DNA from: Phycisphaerales bacterium UBA1926
GTDB taxonomy: Bacteria; Planctomycetota; Phycisphaerae; Phycisphaerales; UBA1924
Direction: 5' to 3'
Assembly: GCA_002337215.1 (NCBI GenBank)
Contig: DDFO01000054.1
Span: 111,574-144,278, forward strand
Length of the DNA stretch: 32,705 nucleotides
The notes under the pieces are model-generated. The model searched no databases. It saw only the letters and a program-made list of their open reading frames with translations, and was not told the origin of the DNA. Each line of letters opens with the position of its first letter. The stretch's first letter is position 1. Both the position numbers and the translations under genes were made by a program. Shown in pieces: positions 14,478 through 27,680 of this stretch.

Positions 14478-15937
14478 CCCGGACCTTGAGCTCTGCCCTT
14501 GTGTTCTCGATCGCCGCCGTGTTCCTTGTGTCCTGCGATCGATCAGGCTCCAACGAGCAACGAGTTGCCGAGCACGCCGACGGTGACGGGCACGACCACG
14601 CAAAGGATGAGGCACCAACGAATCCAAATCTCGTGGCGATACCCGCCGCGGTGCGGTCGAATCTTGGCATCACGTTTATCGAGGTCGAACGCCGCCGGGT
14701 CGAGCAGACGCTCCGCGTACCCGGCCGCTTCGAGTACCTGCCGACAGCGCGCCGGGAGTACCGCACCGCAGTGCCAGGCCGTGTCGAGTTGCTTGTTGAG
14801 CAGTTTGAACGCGTCGAGGCTGGCCAGCCACTCTATCGGCTGGATTCACCGGCGTGGCGTGAAACGCAGCAGCAGCTCGCCGATGCGACCGCGCAGATCG
14901 AACGCCTCGGGGCTCGGCTGGAAACCTTCGAGCCGCTCCTCGCTGCGCACCAGCAGCACGAGGACAGCCTGCACGAGAGCGTTGCGGTCTGGGACGAGCG
15001 GGTCGAGCAATTGCAATCGGTCCGTGAGGCCGGTGGCGGACGTGTCGACGAGCTTGCCCAAGCCCGAGCCGCACTCGCGAGCACACGCGCCGATCTTGCG
15101 AATGTCATGGAGAAGAAGGCGGAACTCTCGGCCGATCGGCAGCAAGCCATCGCCGATCTGCGGGCGTCGCGGTCACGCTTGGAGTATCTCATTGATGCGG
15201 CCTCGGCCGTCGTCTCGCGTTCGCGTGAAGAGCTCACGGCGATCCATGACACGCCGCGCGGACCCGAACCCGCGTGGGCCTCGATCACGACCATCATGGT
15301 CACCGCGACCGAAGCGGGCGTCGTCGAGATGCTCGGTCTCACCAACGGATCGTGGACCGATGAGAAGACGCCTGTGCTGACCGTTGTGCAGCCCGATCGG
15401 CTGCGCTTTCGCGCGTCCGGCCTTCAGAGTGATCTCGGCGTGCTGTGCGACGGCCTCTCGGCACGCATAGTGCCGCCAACGCCAACGACAACCGGCCGGG
15501 CGGTCCCACTGACCGACACGATGGAGGGCACACTCTCGCTCGGGCTCGCCGGTGATCCCAACGACCGTTCGCTGGATCTGTACGTTGTCCCTGAGGGCCT
15601 CAAGCCTTGGGCTCGCCCCGGGATCTCCGCACAGCTCGAAATCGTCACCGACGCTACGGCATCGCCCGAACTCACGATCCCCCTCGCGGCGGTCCAGCGG
15701 GATGGGCTCACACCCGTCATCTTCCGCCGCAACCCGAGCAATCCGAACGAGGCGATCCGCATGGAAGCGGATCTCGGTAAGGACGACGGCCGGTGGGTCG
15801 CGCTGCTCAGCGGCGTACGCGACGGCGACGAGGTCGTCCTCGACGGCGCGTTCCAGCTCATGCTCGCGACGAGCGGCTCCATCCAGAAGGGCGGCCACTT
15901 CCACTCCGACGGCACCTTCCACGAAGGGAAGGACTGA
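14474..15937 (+). CDS. Periplasmic adaptor (MFP) of module 2
   Basis: This membrane-fusion lipoprotein (487 residues) starts at ATG 14474, overlapping the previous stop. The lipobox LVSC puts the lipid on Cys21. A short His-containing stretch follows (HADGDGHDHAKDE, residues 34-46), which may bind metal. The core shows a lipoyl half (VPGRVELLVEQFERVEAGQPL), a long coiled coil of about 180 residues rich in Gln, Glu and Arg (residues 125-255), the second lipoyl half (VTATEAGVVEMLGLTNGSW) and barrel segments ending in GVRDGDEVVLDGAFQLM. The last residues, GGHFHSDGTFHE, add three more histidines. That tail is a feature I know from adaptors of this RND clade. It lacks the Cys/His fingers of the module 1 adaptor and the heavy-metal-binding domains of module 3. 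The next gene is the pump, three bases on. Confidence 0.92.
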   Translation: MTRTLSSALVFSIAAVFLVSCDRSGSNEQRVAEHADGDGHDHAKDEAPTNPNLVAIPAAVRSNLGITFIEVERRRVEQTLRVPGRFEYLPTARREYRTAVPGRVELLVEQFERVEAGQPLYRLDSPAWRETQQQLADATAQIERLGARLETFEPLLAAHQQHEDSLHESVAVWDERVEQLQSVREAGGGRVDELAQARAALASTRADLANVMEKKAELSADRQQAIADLRASRSRLEYLIDAASAVVSRSREELTAIHDTPRGPEPAWASITTIMVTATEAGVVEMLGLTNGSWTDEKTPVLTVVQPDRLRFRASGLQSDLGVLCDGLSARIVPPTPTTTGRAVPLTDTMEGTLSLGLAGDPNDRSLDLYVVPEGLKPWARPGISAQLEIVTDATASPELTIPLAAVQRDGLTPVIFRRNPSNPNEAIRMEADLGKDDGRWVALLSGVRDGDEVVLDGAFQLMLATSGSIQKGGHFHSDGTFHEGKD

Positions 15938-15940
15938 GCC

Positions 15941-18900
15941 ATGTTGAAGGCTGTTATCCGGTTCTCGCTCCAGTACTCGTCGCTCATCCTGATCGCGGCT
16001 GTGATGGTCGTCGGCTACGCTGGCTACCGGCTGCCACGGATGAGTGTTGATGTCTTCCCTGAGCTCAACGCCCCGACCGTGACCATCATGGCCGAGTCGG
16101 GTGGGCTCGCGGCCGACGAGGTCGAGCAGTACGTCACTTTCCCGATCGAGACCGCCGTCAACGGCATGACCGGCGTCCGCCGCGTTCGCAGCGCGAGCGC
16201 GATCGGGCTCGGCATCGTCTGGGTCGATCTCGAATGGGGCACCGATCTCTTCGACGCGCGCCAGCTCGTCGCCGAACGCCTTGTGACCGCGCGGGAGAAT
16301 TTGCCTGACGAGGTCGAGCCGTTCATCACGCCGATCACTTCCATCGCGGGCGAGATCATGCTGATCTCGCTGTCATCGCCCGACGGCTCGGTCAGCCCGA
16401 TGCAACTCCGCTCGTACGGCGAGTTCGAACTGCGCAACAAAATCCTCGCGGTGCCCGGTGTCGCCCAGGTTGTCGCGATCGGCGGCGAGCTACCCGAGTA
16501 TCAGGTCAACGTCGATCAGGAGCGGCTGCGGCTCTATGACCTGACGATCACGGATGTTGTTGAGGCTGCGGACGGTGCCCACAGCACCGCCAGCGGCGGC
16601 TATCTGGTCAATGTCGATAGCTTCGAGATCCCGATTCGCCAGCAGAGCCGCGTCACGCGAGCCGAGGACATCGCGAACTCAATAATCAAGTACCACGAGG
16701 GTGTCCCGGTCACGATCGGACAGATCGCTGATGTTCGGCTTGGCCCGGCGCTCAAGCGAGGTACAGCGGCTGAGGGTGGAGAGCCTGCGGTTGTGCTCTC
16801 GATCCAGAAGTCACCTGGAACCAACACGCTGGCGTTGACCGACAGCCTCGACGCCCTGTTCGATCAGGTCGAGCCGACGCTTCCCGCGGGTGCCGTGCTC
16901 AACCGCGATGTGGTCCGACAGTCGCACTTCATCGACCGTGCGGTCAACAACGTCACCAAGGTCCTCGCCGAAGCGATCATCATCGTGCTCTTGGTGCTGG
17001 TTTTGTTCCTGATGAATCTCCGGACCACGCTCATCACGTTGACCGCGATCCCGATCTCGCTTGCGGTCGGCCTACTCATGATGGACGCCCTGAACTTGGG
17101 CCTGAATGTCATGACGCTCGGCGGCCTGACGGTGGCCATCGGTGTACTCGTCGATGATGCGATCATCGATGTGGAGAACGTCTTCCGTCGATTGAAGCAG
17201 AACCGTGGCCTACCGGAGGGCGATCGACGGGCGTTCGTGGAAGTCATCTTCGACGCCAGCAACGAGATCCGACCCGCGATGGTCTTCGCGACGGTCATCA
17301 TCGTGATGGTCTTCGTGCCGCTCCTCTTCCTGCAAGGGCTCGAAGGCCGGTTCTTCCAGCCGCTCGCGCTGACGTACATGATCTCGATTCTCGCGTCGCT
17401 CGCCGTCGCACTGACGGTTGTTCCCGCGATGTGCCGGTTCCTGCTGAAGGGCCGGCTGGGTGGCAAGCACGAGGACCGAGACGGCTTTCTCGTTCGGCTG
17501 CTCAAGCGCGGCTACGAGCCGGCTCTCCGAACGGCGATCCGGCTTCGGCTCTGGGTGCTCGGCACCGCGGGCCTTGTCACCGCTGCCGCTCTGTTGCTCG
17601 CGAGCACCTTCGGCAGTTCGTTCCTCCCATCGTTCAACGAGGGCACGTTCACCGTCTTCCTGCTGGCACCTCCGGGTACGTCGATCGTCGAGAGCGACCG
17701 CCTCGCGACCGAAGTCGAGAAGCAACTCGTCGAGATCGACGGCGTGCGATCTGTCTCTCGGCGCACCGGACGAGCCGAGCGAGATGAACATGCCGAGCCC
17801 GTCAGCAACTCCGAGATCGAGGTGACGGTCGAAGCCGGGCGGGACCGCTTCGAGATCCGGGAAGAGATTGATCGGATTCTTGGCTCCGTCCCTGGCATCA
17901 CGACGATGGTCGGCCAGCCGATCGAGCATCGCCTGAGTCATGTCCTGTCTGGTACCCCGGCGGCGATCGCGATTAACGTTTTCGGCGAGAACCTCTCGGA
18001 GCTGAGACGGGTCGCCAAGGAGATCGAGGGCGAGTTGCAAACCCTGCCGGGGGCTCGCGACGTGAACGCCAACCGCGAGGTCATGATTACGTCGCTTCCG
18101 ATTCGATACCGCCACGCCGAACTCGCGGCCGTCGGGCTCAGCCCGGCCGATGCCGCCGAGCAGGTGCGCGAAGCGATCTACGGCGAGGTCGTAGACACCG
18201 TCAACCAGGGCGTGCGTCAGTACGACCTCGTTGTGCGGCTTGCTCCTGAAGAGCGAGAGTCGATCGCCCAAGTCCGCGACCTGCTGCTCCGCGGCCGCGG
18301 CGGGGCGACGGTGCGCCTGAGCGATGTCGCCGACATCGGTCCTGAGCGGTCGAGCAACCTCATCACCCGCGAGAACGCCCAGCGAAAGGCCGTCGTCTCG
18401 CTCAATGTCGCTGAGGGCTCGAACCTCGGCGATCTCGTCGCACAGGTGCAAGAACGCGTCGACCCCATCGCGCAGCAAGCCGGGATGACCGTCTCCTACG
18501 GCGGGCAATTCGAGGCGCAGCAATCTGCGTCACGCACCATCCTCGTCGCGGGTGTGGCCGTCGCGCTCATCATGCTCATGCTGCTTCAGATCTCAACCGG
18601 TTCGATGCGGGCGGCGGTGCTCGTCATGCTCAACATGCCGCTCGCGCTCATCGGCGGCATCGCCGCGATCTACATCAGCGAGGGCGGAGGTCCGATCGCG
18701 AACACGCTCGCCCTCATTGGCATCGGCGGCCCGTACATCCCGCCGGTGATCTCCATCGCCAGCCTAGTCGGCTTCATCACACTCTTCGGGATCGCGGTCC
18801 GCAACGGCATCCTGCTCATCAACCACTACAACCATCTCATGGAGGCGGAAGGGGTACCGATGGGCGAAGCGATCGTCCAAGGCTCAATGGAACGGCTCGT

Positions 18901-19117
18901 GCCGATCCTGATGACCGCCATCTCGGCGGCCCTCGGTCTCGTCCCGCTCGCGCTCGCCGCCGGCGAGCCCGGCAGCGAACTGCTCGCACCGCTGGCCATC
19001 GTGACGCTCGGTGGATTGTTGACCTCGACGTTCCTGAACCTCATCGTCGTCCCCGCCGGCTACTCGCTGGTGTTCGGACACAAGCCAGAACCGCGTCGCC
19101 GGACGCGATCCAAGTGA
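15941..19117 (+). CDS. Heavy-metal-type RND efflux pump of module 2, substrate unclear
   Basis: This inner-membrane RND transporter (1058 residues) starts at ATG 15941, three bases after the adaptor stop. TM1 is LILIAAVMVVGYAGYRL, followed by MSVDVFPELNAPTV. TM4 has AIGVLVDDAIIDVENVFRRL with Asp405 and Asp406. This double-Asp version differs from the CzcA DFG..DG pattern and from classical CusA, but is common in a heavy-metal clade often annotated simply as CusA/CzcA. The porter block RRTGRAERDEHAEPVSNSEI (around residue 605) is typical of that clade. A stretch of about 20 residues with ALIGIGGPYIPPV, before TM11, looks like an insertion. The second half ends with the expected GIAVRNGILLINHYNHL. 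The CusA methionine blocks (YMPST, DMLSTG) are absent here. The metal is therefore left open. Confidence 0.92.
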   Translation: MLKAVIRFSLQYSSLILIAAVMVVGYAGYRLPRMSVDVFPELNAPTVTIMAESGGLAADEVEQYVTFPIETAVNGMTGVRRVRSASAIGLGIVWVDLEWGTDLFDARQLVAERLVTARENLPDEVEPFITPITSIAGEIMLISLSSPDGSVSPMQLRSYGEFELRNKILAVPGVAQVVAIGGELPEYQVNVDQERLRLYDLTITDVVEAADGAHSTASGGYLVNVDSFEIPIRQQSRVTRAEDIANSIIKYHEGVPVTIGQIADVRLGPALKRGTAAEGGEPAVVLSIQKSPGTNTLALTDSLDALFDQVEPTLPAGAVLNRDVVRQSHFIDRAVNNVTKVLAEAIIIVLLVLVLFLMNLRTTLITLTAIPISLAVGLLMMDALNLGLNVMTLGGLTVAIGVLVDDAIIDVENVFRRLKQNRGLPEGDRRAFVEVIFDASNEIRPAMVFATVIIVMVFVPLLFLQGLEGRFFQPLALTYMISILASLAVALTVVPAMCRFLLKGRLGGKHEDRDGFLVRLLKRGYEPALRTAIRLRLWVLGTAGLVTAAALLLASTFGSSFLPSFNEGTFTVFLLAPPGTSIVESDRLATEVEKQLVEIDGVRSVSRRTGRAERDEHAEPVSNSEIEVTVEAGRDRFEIREEIDRILGSVPGITTMVGQPIEHRLSHVLSGTPAAIAINVFGENLSELRRVAKEIEGELQTLPGARDVNANREVMITSLPIRYRHAELAAVGLSPADAAEQVREAIYGEVVDTVNQGVRQYDLVVRLAPEERESIAQVRDLLLRGRGGATVRLSDVADIGPERSSNLITRENAQRKAVVSLNVAEGSNLGDLVAQVQERVDPIAQQAGMTVSYGGQFEAQQSASRTILVAGVAVALIMLMLLQISTGSMRAAVLVMLNMPLALIGGIAAIYISEGGGPIANTLALIGIGGPYIPPVISIASLVGFITLFGIAVRNGILLINHYNHLMEAEGVPMGEAIVQGSMERLVPILMTAISAALGLVPLALAAGEPGSELLAPLAIVTLGGLLTSTFLNLIVVPAGYSLVFGHKPEPRRRTRSK

Positions 19118-19147
19118 ATCCGATCTCAACCCTCAGGGAGAACTGAC

Positions 19148-19669
19148 ATGAACGATCTGACCAAGCTGATCCTCGCCTCGACCATCGCCGGAGCACTCGC
19201 ACTTGGCGGGTGCGGCAACGAGTCACCGAACGCCGATGACACCGCGCATGCAGATCACGATGAGCATGATCATGTTGAGGGCGACCACGATCACGGTGGT
19301 GAGATGCATGACGACCACGATGATCACGACCACGCCGACCACGCCGACGATGTCGCGTTGGACCCGATCACCGTCGACGGAATGACAATCGAACTGGCCC
19401 AGGGGCACGGTGAGATCGAGCCGGGCAAGGAGATGCACCTCGTCGTCAAACTGCCGTATTCAGATAACGGAGCGACCGTCATCCGCTCATGGCTTGGGAC
19501 CGAGGACCGGTTCGCATCCGTCGTTGCCAAGGCGGAGTACGCGGCATCGCACGACGACTACGACGTTCACGCCATAGCACCGGATCCGCTGCCAGAGAAC
19601 ACGATGTGGTACATCGAGATCGAGAAGCCGGACGGGCAGAAGCTCGTTGGGAGTACCACGCCAAGGTAA
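19148..19669 (+). CDS. His/Asp-rich metal-binding lipoprotein, end of module 2
   Basis: This 173-residue lipoprotein has a good ribosome site (CAGGGAGAACTGAC before the ATG) and lipobox LGGC (Cys22). Residues 34-65 hold twelve histidines among Asp and Glu, such as DEHDHVEGDHDHGG and DDHDDHDHADH, a clear metal-chelating tract. The remainder (about residues 70-173) is a compact domain with VDGMTIELAQGHGEIEPGKE and PLPENTMWYIEIEKPDG. I know similar small lipoproteins from planctomycetes but no named function. It follows the pump by 30 bases and probably belongs to the same transcript. A role as periplasmic metal buffer or feeder for the module 2 pump is inferred from composition and position. 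Confidence 0.8.
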   Translation: MNDLTKLILASTIAGALALGGCGNESPNADDTAHADHDEHDHVEGDHDHGGEMHDDHDDHDHADHADDVALDPITVDGMTIELAQGHGEIEPGKEMHLVVKLPYSDNGATVIRSWLGTEDRFASVVAKAEYAASHDDYDVHAIAPDPLPENTMWYIEIEKPDGQKLVGSTTPR

Positions 19670-19807
19670 ACCCAGCCGTTCTGGGCCCGATTCAAGCGGT
19701 TGCGGTATCGGGCATCGTAGGGCCCAAACCGGCAAAGCCAATGAAATAGACACAGCTTCGTCCGGGTTTGCCACTGGTCCAGACGCCGAGTATCGTTGAA
19801 CCGAAGC

Positions 19808-20242
19808 ATGATCCGAATCCTCGCCATCCTGATTCTTGTTGCCAGCGGCCTCCCCCGCCTCGGGACGGGGTTCGCTGCGGGTCAGGACCATTGCGGCGAG
19901 ACCGCGTGTCATGTCCCTGCGGTCGAGGTGAGTTGCTGCGGGGAGACTGTCCCCCTGGCCGATTCGGACTTCGGCTGTGGCAGCGACGCGTTCTGCCCCA
20001 TGAGCGAGGGGCCGTGCCAATGCGGTATTTCTCCGACACACGCTCCTGAACGCCTCCCTGATGCACCGCTCCCTAGGACCGATCGCGATTCGGTCACGGG
20101 GCTTCCGAACGGCCCGCCCAAGATCACACCGGTGATCGAGTCCGATGACACGACGCCTTCGATGGCATCGCTGGTCATCTGTGTTCGCGCGGGCAAGACC
20201 CACAACGAAGTGCAGGCCCTCCTCGGCGTTTGGCAAACGTAG
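19808..20242 (+). CDS. Small exported Cys-rich protein heading efflux module 3
   Basis: This 144-residue protein starts at ATG 19808; a TTG 12 bases earlier is possible but would only lengthen the basic head. A signal segment (MIRILAILILVASGLP) is followed by a cysteine-rich part: Cys29, Cys34, Cys43, Cys44, Cys57, Cys63, Cys70 and Cys72, with the doublet SCCGE and CPMSEGPCQCG. The C-terminal half is Pro/Asp-rich and carries one more cysteine (VICVRAG). The CC doublet and the position match the protein at 4437; homology between them is not proven by eye. No named domain is recognised. It opens the third CBA set, after a 138-base gap with no obvious promoter. Metal binding in the periplasm is inferred. 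Confidence 0.72.
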   Translation: MIRILAILILVASGLPRLGTGFAAGQDHCGETACHVPAVEVSCCGETVPLADSDFGCGSDAFCPMSEGPCQCGISPTHAPERLPDAPLPRTDRDSVTGLPNGPPKITPVIESDDTTPSMASLVICVRAGKTHNEVQALLGVWQT

Positions 20243-20337
20243 AGCCCGAGTCTCGTAGGGATGGTGCGCGCTGAGCGCGTTCCGTCCCTGCTGCTGTCAC
20301 TCGGACACTCGTTTCTCCAAACACCCAGGAGCCATCC

Positions 20338-21777
20338 ATGGCCGTTCGTCTCATCGCGTGTGCGATGGGCGTCGCGGCGGTCGGGTTCGTCGGCGGCTGC
20401 TCGTCGCCGTTCGATCCCACCCGCGGTCTGTCGCCCACGTACGCCCGTTCCCTCCCGGATGATGCCGACTCATCGCTGCGGTCTGTCTACCGCTCCGAAT
20501 CGGAGTCCAACACCGTTGCGCCTGCTCTCCCCGAGGGTGCCTCTGCGGACGACTTCGTGCGCTACGCCCTCTATCACAGTCCGAAAGTCGAGGCGGCGTA
20601 CCAGCGATGGGCCGCTGCGGCTGAGCGGCTTCCGCAGGTGCGTTCGCTGCCTGATCCGCGGGTGAACTTCGGGTTCTTCCTGGACGAGGTCGAGACCCGG
20701 ACGGGCGCGCAACAGGCCCGTGTTGGCGTCAGTCAATCGTTCCCCTGGCCGGGGCTTCTGAGTGATCGCGAAGACGCCGCCGCGATGGCGGCAAGAGCCA
20801 CATGGCGTCAGTTCGAGGCGGCCCGGCTCGGCGTCACCGAGCGTGTTGTCGAGACGCTGCACGAGGTCGCTTACCTCGATGCCGCGATCCGGATCACGGG
20901 CGAGAACCTCGAACTGCTGAGTTCGTTTGAGGAGGTCGTCCGCGCCCGGTACCGGGTCGGCTCGGGCTCGCACCCGGAACTCGTCCGTGTGCAGGTCGAG
21001 CTGGGGCAGCTCGAAGATCGGCTCGCCCAGCTTCGTGCGATGCGTCCCACCTACGTCGCGGACCTGAACGCGGCACTGAACCGCCGAACCGATGCGCCGG
21101 TCGCTGAGTTTGCCGAACTCCCTGGACGTGTGGCGTCTGTCGACGGACCCGCCCTCGCCGAGATCGCTCGGCGTTCCAATCCCGTGCTGCTCGCACTCGA
21201 CGAGCGGATCGAAGAGCAGCGGATCCGCACTGATGTCGCCCGGAAGGAAGGCCTTCCGGACTTCACGGTCGGGCTTGACTACATCGTCATCGATGAGGCG
21301 GTCGACAGCTCGATCGCCGAGAGCGGTGATGATCCGATCCTGCTCAGCTTCGGGATCACCGTCCCCCTCTGGCGCGACAAGTACGACGCAGGCGTTCGGG
21401 AGGCGATCGCTCGCAGGCTCGCGGTGTCGTTCGAGCGGGCCGACGAAGCGAATCGGATCACCGCGTCGATCCAGCGTGCCTGGTTCGAGCACACGGACGC
21501 CGATCGTCGCGTTCGGCTGTTCGAGACCACGCTGATCCCGAAGGCCGAGGAGTCGCTGCGTGCATCGCTTGCCGGGTTCCGCACAGGCGACACGAGCTTC
21601 CTCGATCTGCTCGATACCGAGCGCACGCTGCTGGAGTTTGCCGTGTCGGCCGAGCGAGCACGCGCGGATCGCGGGCAGGCACTCGCCCGCTTGAACACAC
21701 TCGTCGGCGAAGCCGTGCCCACGGAACCCGCGACCGGCCCAACAACTGAGACCGAATCGAACGAGGTGCAGCCATGA
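20338..21777 (+). CDS. cusC: TolC-like outer-membrane factor lipoprotein of module 3 (CusC type)
   Basis: This is the outer-membrane channel of the third CBA system (479 residues). The ATG at 20338 follows CAGGAGCCATCC. The lipobox VGGC puts the lipid on Cys21. Diagnostic stretches are DDFVRYALYHSPKVEAAYQRW and RVGVSQSFPWPGLLSDRED in the first repeat, LSFGITVPLWRDKYDAGVREA and GFRTGDTSFLDLLDTERTL in the second. The SQSFPWPG block is characteristic of channels that accompany CusB/CusA-type systems in planctomycetes and related phyla (from memory). The stop overlaps the adaptor ATG (ATGA). Cu/Ag specificity comes from the pump and adaptor, not from this protein. Confidence 0.92.
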   Translation: MAVRLIACAMGVAAVGFVGGCSSPFDPTRGLSPTYARSLPDDADSSLRSVYRSESESNTVAPALPEGASADDFVRYALYHSPKVEAAYQRWAAAAERLPQVRSLPDPRVNFGFFLDEVETRTGAQQARVGVSQSFPWPGLLSDREDAAAMAARATWRQFEAARLGVTERVVETLHEVAYLDAAIRITGENLELLSSFEEVVRARYRVGSGSHPELVRVQVELGQLEDRLAQLRAMRPTYVADLNAALNRRTDAPVAEFAELPGRVASVDGPALAEIARRSNPVLLALDERIEEQRIRTDVARKEGLPDFTVGLDYIVIDEAVDSSIAESGDDPILLSFGITVPLWRDKYDAGVREAIARRLAVSFERADEANRITASIQRAWFEHTDADRRVRLFETTLIPKAEESLRASLAGFRTGDTSFLDLLDTERTLLEFAVSAERARADRGQALARLNTLVGEAVPTEPATGPTTETESNEVQP

Positions 21778-23817
21778 GCAAGTTTCTGAAGCGTTCACAA
21801 TCCGTGCTCGGATGGCTCTGGAAGCATACCGCGGCGGGCATCGCCGTCGTCGCGATCGTGGCTGCGCTCGTCATCGGCTATCAGATTGGCAAGCCAGCGC
21901 CGGAACCGTCCAGCGAGGTTGTCGAGTCGGGTCACGATCACGGCGAAGCCGAACCGAGCGAACCGCAGCTCTACACGTGCTCGATGCACCCGTCCGTTCG
22001 GCTGCCCGACCCGGACGCGAAGTGCCCGATCTGCTTCATGGACCTGATCCCCGTCACAGACGACGGCGGCGAAGGCAGCGAGCTGCGCGTCACAATGAGC
22101 GAATCGGCGGCCGCACTCAGTAAGATCGAGACCGCGCCCGTCGGGCGGTTCTTTCCGACCGCCGAGGTCCGCCTCTACGGGAAAGTTACGTACGACGAGA
22201 CCTCGGTCGCGCGGCTGACAGCGTACTTCCCGGGCCGTATCGAGCGGTTGTTCGTCAACTACCTCGGCGTTCCGGTCGCCCAGAACGACCACATGGCCGA
22301 GGTGTACAGCCCCGACCTGATCGCCGCCTTCGAGGAGTTTCGCCAGGCCAAGGCCGCATCGGAGAACAGCACCGCGACGAGCGACCTCGTGAGGTCGGCA
22401 ACACGAGACACCTTGTCTGCGGCGCGGGAGAAGCTCCGCCTCGTTGGAATCACGCCCGAACAGATCACGGCCGTCGAGGACGGCTCGTTCGATGCCGATC
22501 GCCTGACCATCTTCGCTCCGATCGGCGGGGTGGTGACGCACCTCGCCGTACGCGAAGGCGACTACGTCCAGACCGGCGCACCGATCGCCACCATCGCCGA
22601 CCTGTCGAGGCTCTGGCTCGATATGGAGGCGTACGAGTCGCAGCTCCCGATGCTCCGCTGGGGTCAGCGCGTGACTTTCACGGTCGAGGCGCACCCCGGG
22701 GAGACGTTCGAGGGCCGCATCTCGTTCATCGAGCCATTGGTCGATGAGCGGACTCGGACCGCTGCGGTGCGCGTCGCCGTGGAGAATCCCGAGCGTCGGC
22801 TCAAGCCTGGCATGTTCGCGTCGGCCGTGGTGAGGACGCGCGTCGCGGCCGACGGCGCGGTCATCAGCAACGAACTCGCCGGCCGCTGGGTCAGCCCGAT
22901 GCACCCGACGGTCGTGAAGGACGGACCGGGTCAGTGCGACATCTGCGGCATGGACATGGTGCCCGCTGAGTCGCTCGGCGTGGTCGGCGATTCGACCAGC
23001 ATCGAAGAGCCCCTCGTGATCCCACGCTCGGCTGTGCTGTTCACCGGGACGCGATCAGTCGTGTACGTCGAGATCCCCGACGCAGAGAAGCCGACCTACG
23101 AGGGCCGGGCCGTCGTGCTCGGACCACGTGCGGGGGAGTTCTACATCGTGCGCGATGGGCTCAACCGCAACGACTCGGTCGTGGTCAACGGTGCGTTCCG
23201 GATCGACAGTGCGATGCAGATCGCCGCGAAGCCGAGCATGATGACGCCTGGCGGCGGAGGCGGTGGGAACCCCCACGCAGCACACGGCGGCATGCCGGAC
23301 GGTGCGATGCCCGAGATGCCGAGCCGGGTACCCGTGCCTAACAGCTTTGTCTTCGCGCTCAAACCCGTGTACGCGGCGTACCTCGACGCACAGGAGGCAC
23401 TGGCAGCGGACGACCTCGGCGGCTTCGTGCAGGCGGCGATCGACATCAAGACCGCGCTCGGCTTTGTCGAGGAGGCAGGCCTCGTCGGCGATCCGCTCGC
23501 CGAGTGGCGTCGGGCCGCAGCCCGGCTGCGTGTCGAGGATGCGATCACCAGCATCGACACCGCGCGGGCCCGCTTTGAGCGGATGAGCGAGGGCGTGATC
23601 GCCCTCCAACGCCGCTTCGGGCATCGCGGCAGCGAGACCTGGAACCTCGCCCACTGCCCGATGGCGTTCGACAACAAGGGCGCCGATTGGCTTCAGCGCG
23701 GGACGCAGATCAACAACCCGTACTTCGGTGATCAGATGCTCCGCTGCGGCGATATCCGCGAGGTATTCCCGCCGCTCGACACCGTCCCGTCGGCGGACGC
23801 ACACGAGGGGCACAGCA

Positions 23818-23825
<8 letters not shown>
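21774..23825 (+). CDS. cusB: Periplasmic adaptor (CusB-like) of module 3 with two heavy-metal-binding domains and a DUF3347-like tail
   Basis: This inner-membrane-anchored adaptor (683 residues) is long for the family. A membrane segment at residues 20-36 is followed by HDHGE and a first heavy-metal-binding domain (about residues 66-92: YTCSMHP, then CPICFMDL, with Cys69, Met71, His72, Cys84 and Cys87). The usual GM after CPIC is FM here. The adaptor core includes FPGRIERLFVNYLGVPV and APIGGVVTHLAVREGDYV. A second such domain lies inside the core (about residues 371-394: SPMHP, then CDICGMDM), where the first Cys is Ser. The C-terminus (about residues 520-683) resembles DUF3347, ending HCPMAFDNKGADWLQ and NPYFGDQMLRCG. 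Such extra ligands fit delivery of Cu(I) or Ag(I) to the pump. The stop overlaps the pump start by eight bases. Confidence 0.93.
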
Positions 23826-27678
<3,853 letters not shown>

Positions 27679-27680
27679 TC

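Noticed and set aside
17210..18523. Minus-strand open frame (437 codons) under the module 2 pump gene
   Set aside because: Asp/Arg/Leu/Glu-rich shadow of an unmistakable RND pump; no motif of its own.
19685..19713. 7-bp inverted repeat (GCCCGAT with ATCGGGC) and paired GGGCCC sites before module 3
   Set aside because: Short stem with a 15-base loop and no T-run; not distinguishable from chance in GC-rich DNA.
23728..23817. Extension of the CusA-like pump by 30 residues to an upstream ATG
   Set aside because: The added residues lie inside the adaptor gene and are Arg/Ser-rich; the ATG at 23818 has a ribosome site and leads directly into the first helix.
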